In this document: one piece after another, positions 63,538 through 64,000 of the stretch
Numbering within the stretch: position 1 is the first letter of the stretch
How the letters are laid out: each line of letters opens with the position of its first letter
NCBI RefSeq assembly: GCF_014697545.1
Contig: NZ_JACJSA010000005.1
Location: 62,001-126,000, forward strand
Length of the DNA: 64,000 nucleotides
Direction of reading: 5' to 3'
From: Oscillatoria sp. FACHB-1407
Lineage (GTDB): Bacteria > Cyanobacteriota > Cyanobacteriia > Elainellales > Elainellaceae
The notes under the pieces: model-generated
The model's input: only the letters and a program-made list of their open reading frames with translations
Told to the model about the DNA's origin: nothing
Databases searched by the model: none
Translations under genes and position numbers: made by a program

Positions 63538-63912
63538 TTAGGTTTTTTGTAGAGCGCGGAGGAGGGCACGAAGTAATTTTCCAGTAGACTCACAATGATC
63601 CAGAATTGGTTGCGCTATTTGTATAGAGATCAAGTCAACACGAACAGCCAACAAAAGATGGGTTTCTAGTTCCTTTAAGGAGCCTTGAGCAATGCGAAGA
63701 AACTGAATGTACTCGTTTCGATATTCTCGTCCATATCCTTCAGCAATATTGGCAGGGATTGAAACTGCTGCTCTACGAATTTGTCCAACGAAGCCATAGA
63801 CTTCTTCCTTTGGAAAAGTCTTTGTCAGGTGATAACAAGCCTCTGCCAAAGTCATCCCTTGTTGCCAAACCTCTAAATCTCGATAAGACTGAATCTTCCC
63901 ACCCACAATCAC
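63538..63912 (-). CDS. S23-type four-helix bundle protein
   Basis: A 124-residue protein of the family first named from intervening sequences of 23S rRNA genes. The signature is present: SYRDLEVWQQGMTLAEACYH, FPKEEVYGFVGQIRRAAVSI, PANIAEGYGREYRNEYIQF and SLKELETHLLLAVRV. It should fold as a four-helix bundle and pentamerise; the cellular role is not established. The start is a GTG at 63912. It lies on the opposite strand inside the zinc uptake locus, suggesting a later insertion. Confidence 0.9.
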   Translation of the reverse strand: MIVGGKIQSYRDLEVWQQGMTLAEACYHLTKTFPKEEVYGFVGQIRRAAVSIPANIAEGYGREYRNEYIQFLRIAQGSLKELETHLLLAVRVDLISIQIAQPILDHCESTGKLLRALLRALQKT

Positions 63913-63981
63913 ATATCCTCTAAACCCGTCTTACCTCCTATTATTCCCACTCCCTATTCCCCACTCCCCACTCCCTTCCCT

Positions 63982-64000
63982 TATGTCTTTGAACGCTGAA
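63982..64000 (+). CDS. start of a possible gene running off the right edge
   Basis: ATGTCTTTGAACGCTGAA opens a frame (MSLNAE) at the right edge, on the same strand as znuC. It may be the zinc permease gene znuB by position, but six residues cannot show this. The 3'-ward gap from 63913 contains STRR-like CCCCACT heptamers. Confidence 0.25.

Overview
The window is chromosomal DNA of a cyanobacterium. The evidence is the very frequent HIP1 octamer GCGATCGC, gene types typical of the phylum (a DXCF-type cyanobacteriochrome kinase, large PAS/GAF hybrid kinases, an orthocaspase, a carotene-desaturase-like oxidoreductase) and heptanucleotide (STRR-like) repeats. The genus cannot be fixed from the sequence. 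The gene content and repeat load fit a filamentous, large-genome lineage.

Layout. 1-10.5 kb: mostly single genes (membrane protein, Ser/Thr kinase, MFS transporter, FAD desaturase, IMPase-family phosphatase, methyltransferase, putative oxygenase), separated by small mobile repeats and a 406-bp G-free heptamer array. 10.5-24.6 kb: seven minus-strand signalling genes in one tight run: three giant hybrid kinases, a CheY-like regulator, a receiver-adenylate cyclase, a NarL-family kinase and its regulator. 24.9-28.3 kb: folP and a ktrB-ktrA potassium uptake pair. 28.3-30.8 kb: a gene-poor, repeat-rich stretch with a 16-unit 21-bp array, hairpins and an AT-rich ATP-grasp gene.

30.8-33.4 kb is the main accessory island. 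Three attC-like integron recombination sites in the same orientation bound two cassettes. One carries an Mrr-like nuclease, a small protein and an HNH nuclease; the other carries a DUF6985-like protein. No integrase is visible, so this looks like a CALIN (cluster of attC sites lacking an integrase) or the distal part of a chromosomal integron. 33.5-41.3 kb: a WYL regulator, a Rieske oxygenase, two orphan substrate-binding lipoproteins, a cyclase-kinase fusion and a TPR lipoprotein.

41.3-44.6 kb holds a REP-associated tyrosine transposase bracketed by its probable hairpins. It lies next to a frameshifted tandem copy of the 3' end of a caspase-TPR gene. That caspase is paired with a small EACC1-like protein, a pairing reported for predicted conflict or cell-death systems, and a 21-bp repeat array sits upstream of the pair. 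44.7-51.6 kb: a beta-propeller, a GST, a Tat-exported SDR, small membrane and hypothetical proteins, a SnoaL-like remnant, and an aldo/keto reductase-MFS operon. 52-55.4 kb: a predicted photosensory CBS-CBCR-kinase followed by a receiver-kinase. 55.4-60.3 kb: a TetR regulator, dinB, a PspC-like protein, a CPBP protease and gcvT. 60.6-64 kb: a nine-residue-repeat protein, a zinc uptake locus (znuA with an upstream Zur-like box, then znuC) and an S23-type four-helix protein.

Four dispersed small repeat families run through the window: R1 (about 100 bp, seven full-length copies), R2 (165 bp, one copy nested inside R1), R3 (about 105 bp) and the 33-bp REP hairpin. Several lie just upstream of genes and falsely lengthen open frames, so starts were moved inward where a better codon exists. 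No tRNA, rRNA, CRISPR array or complete IS element was found.
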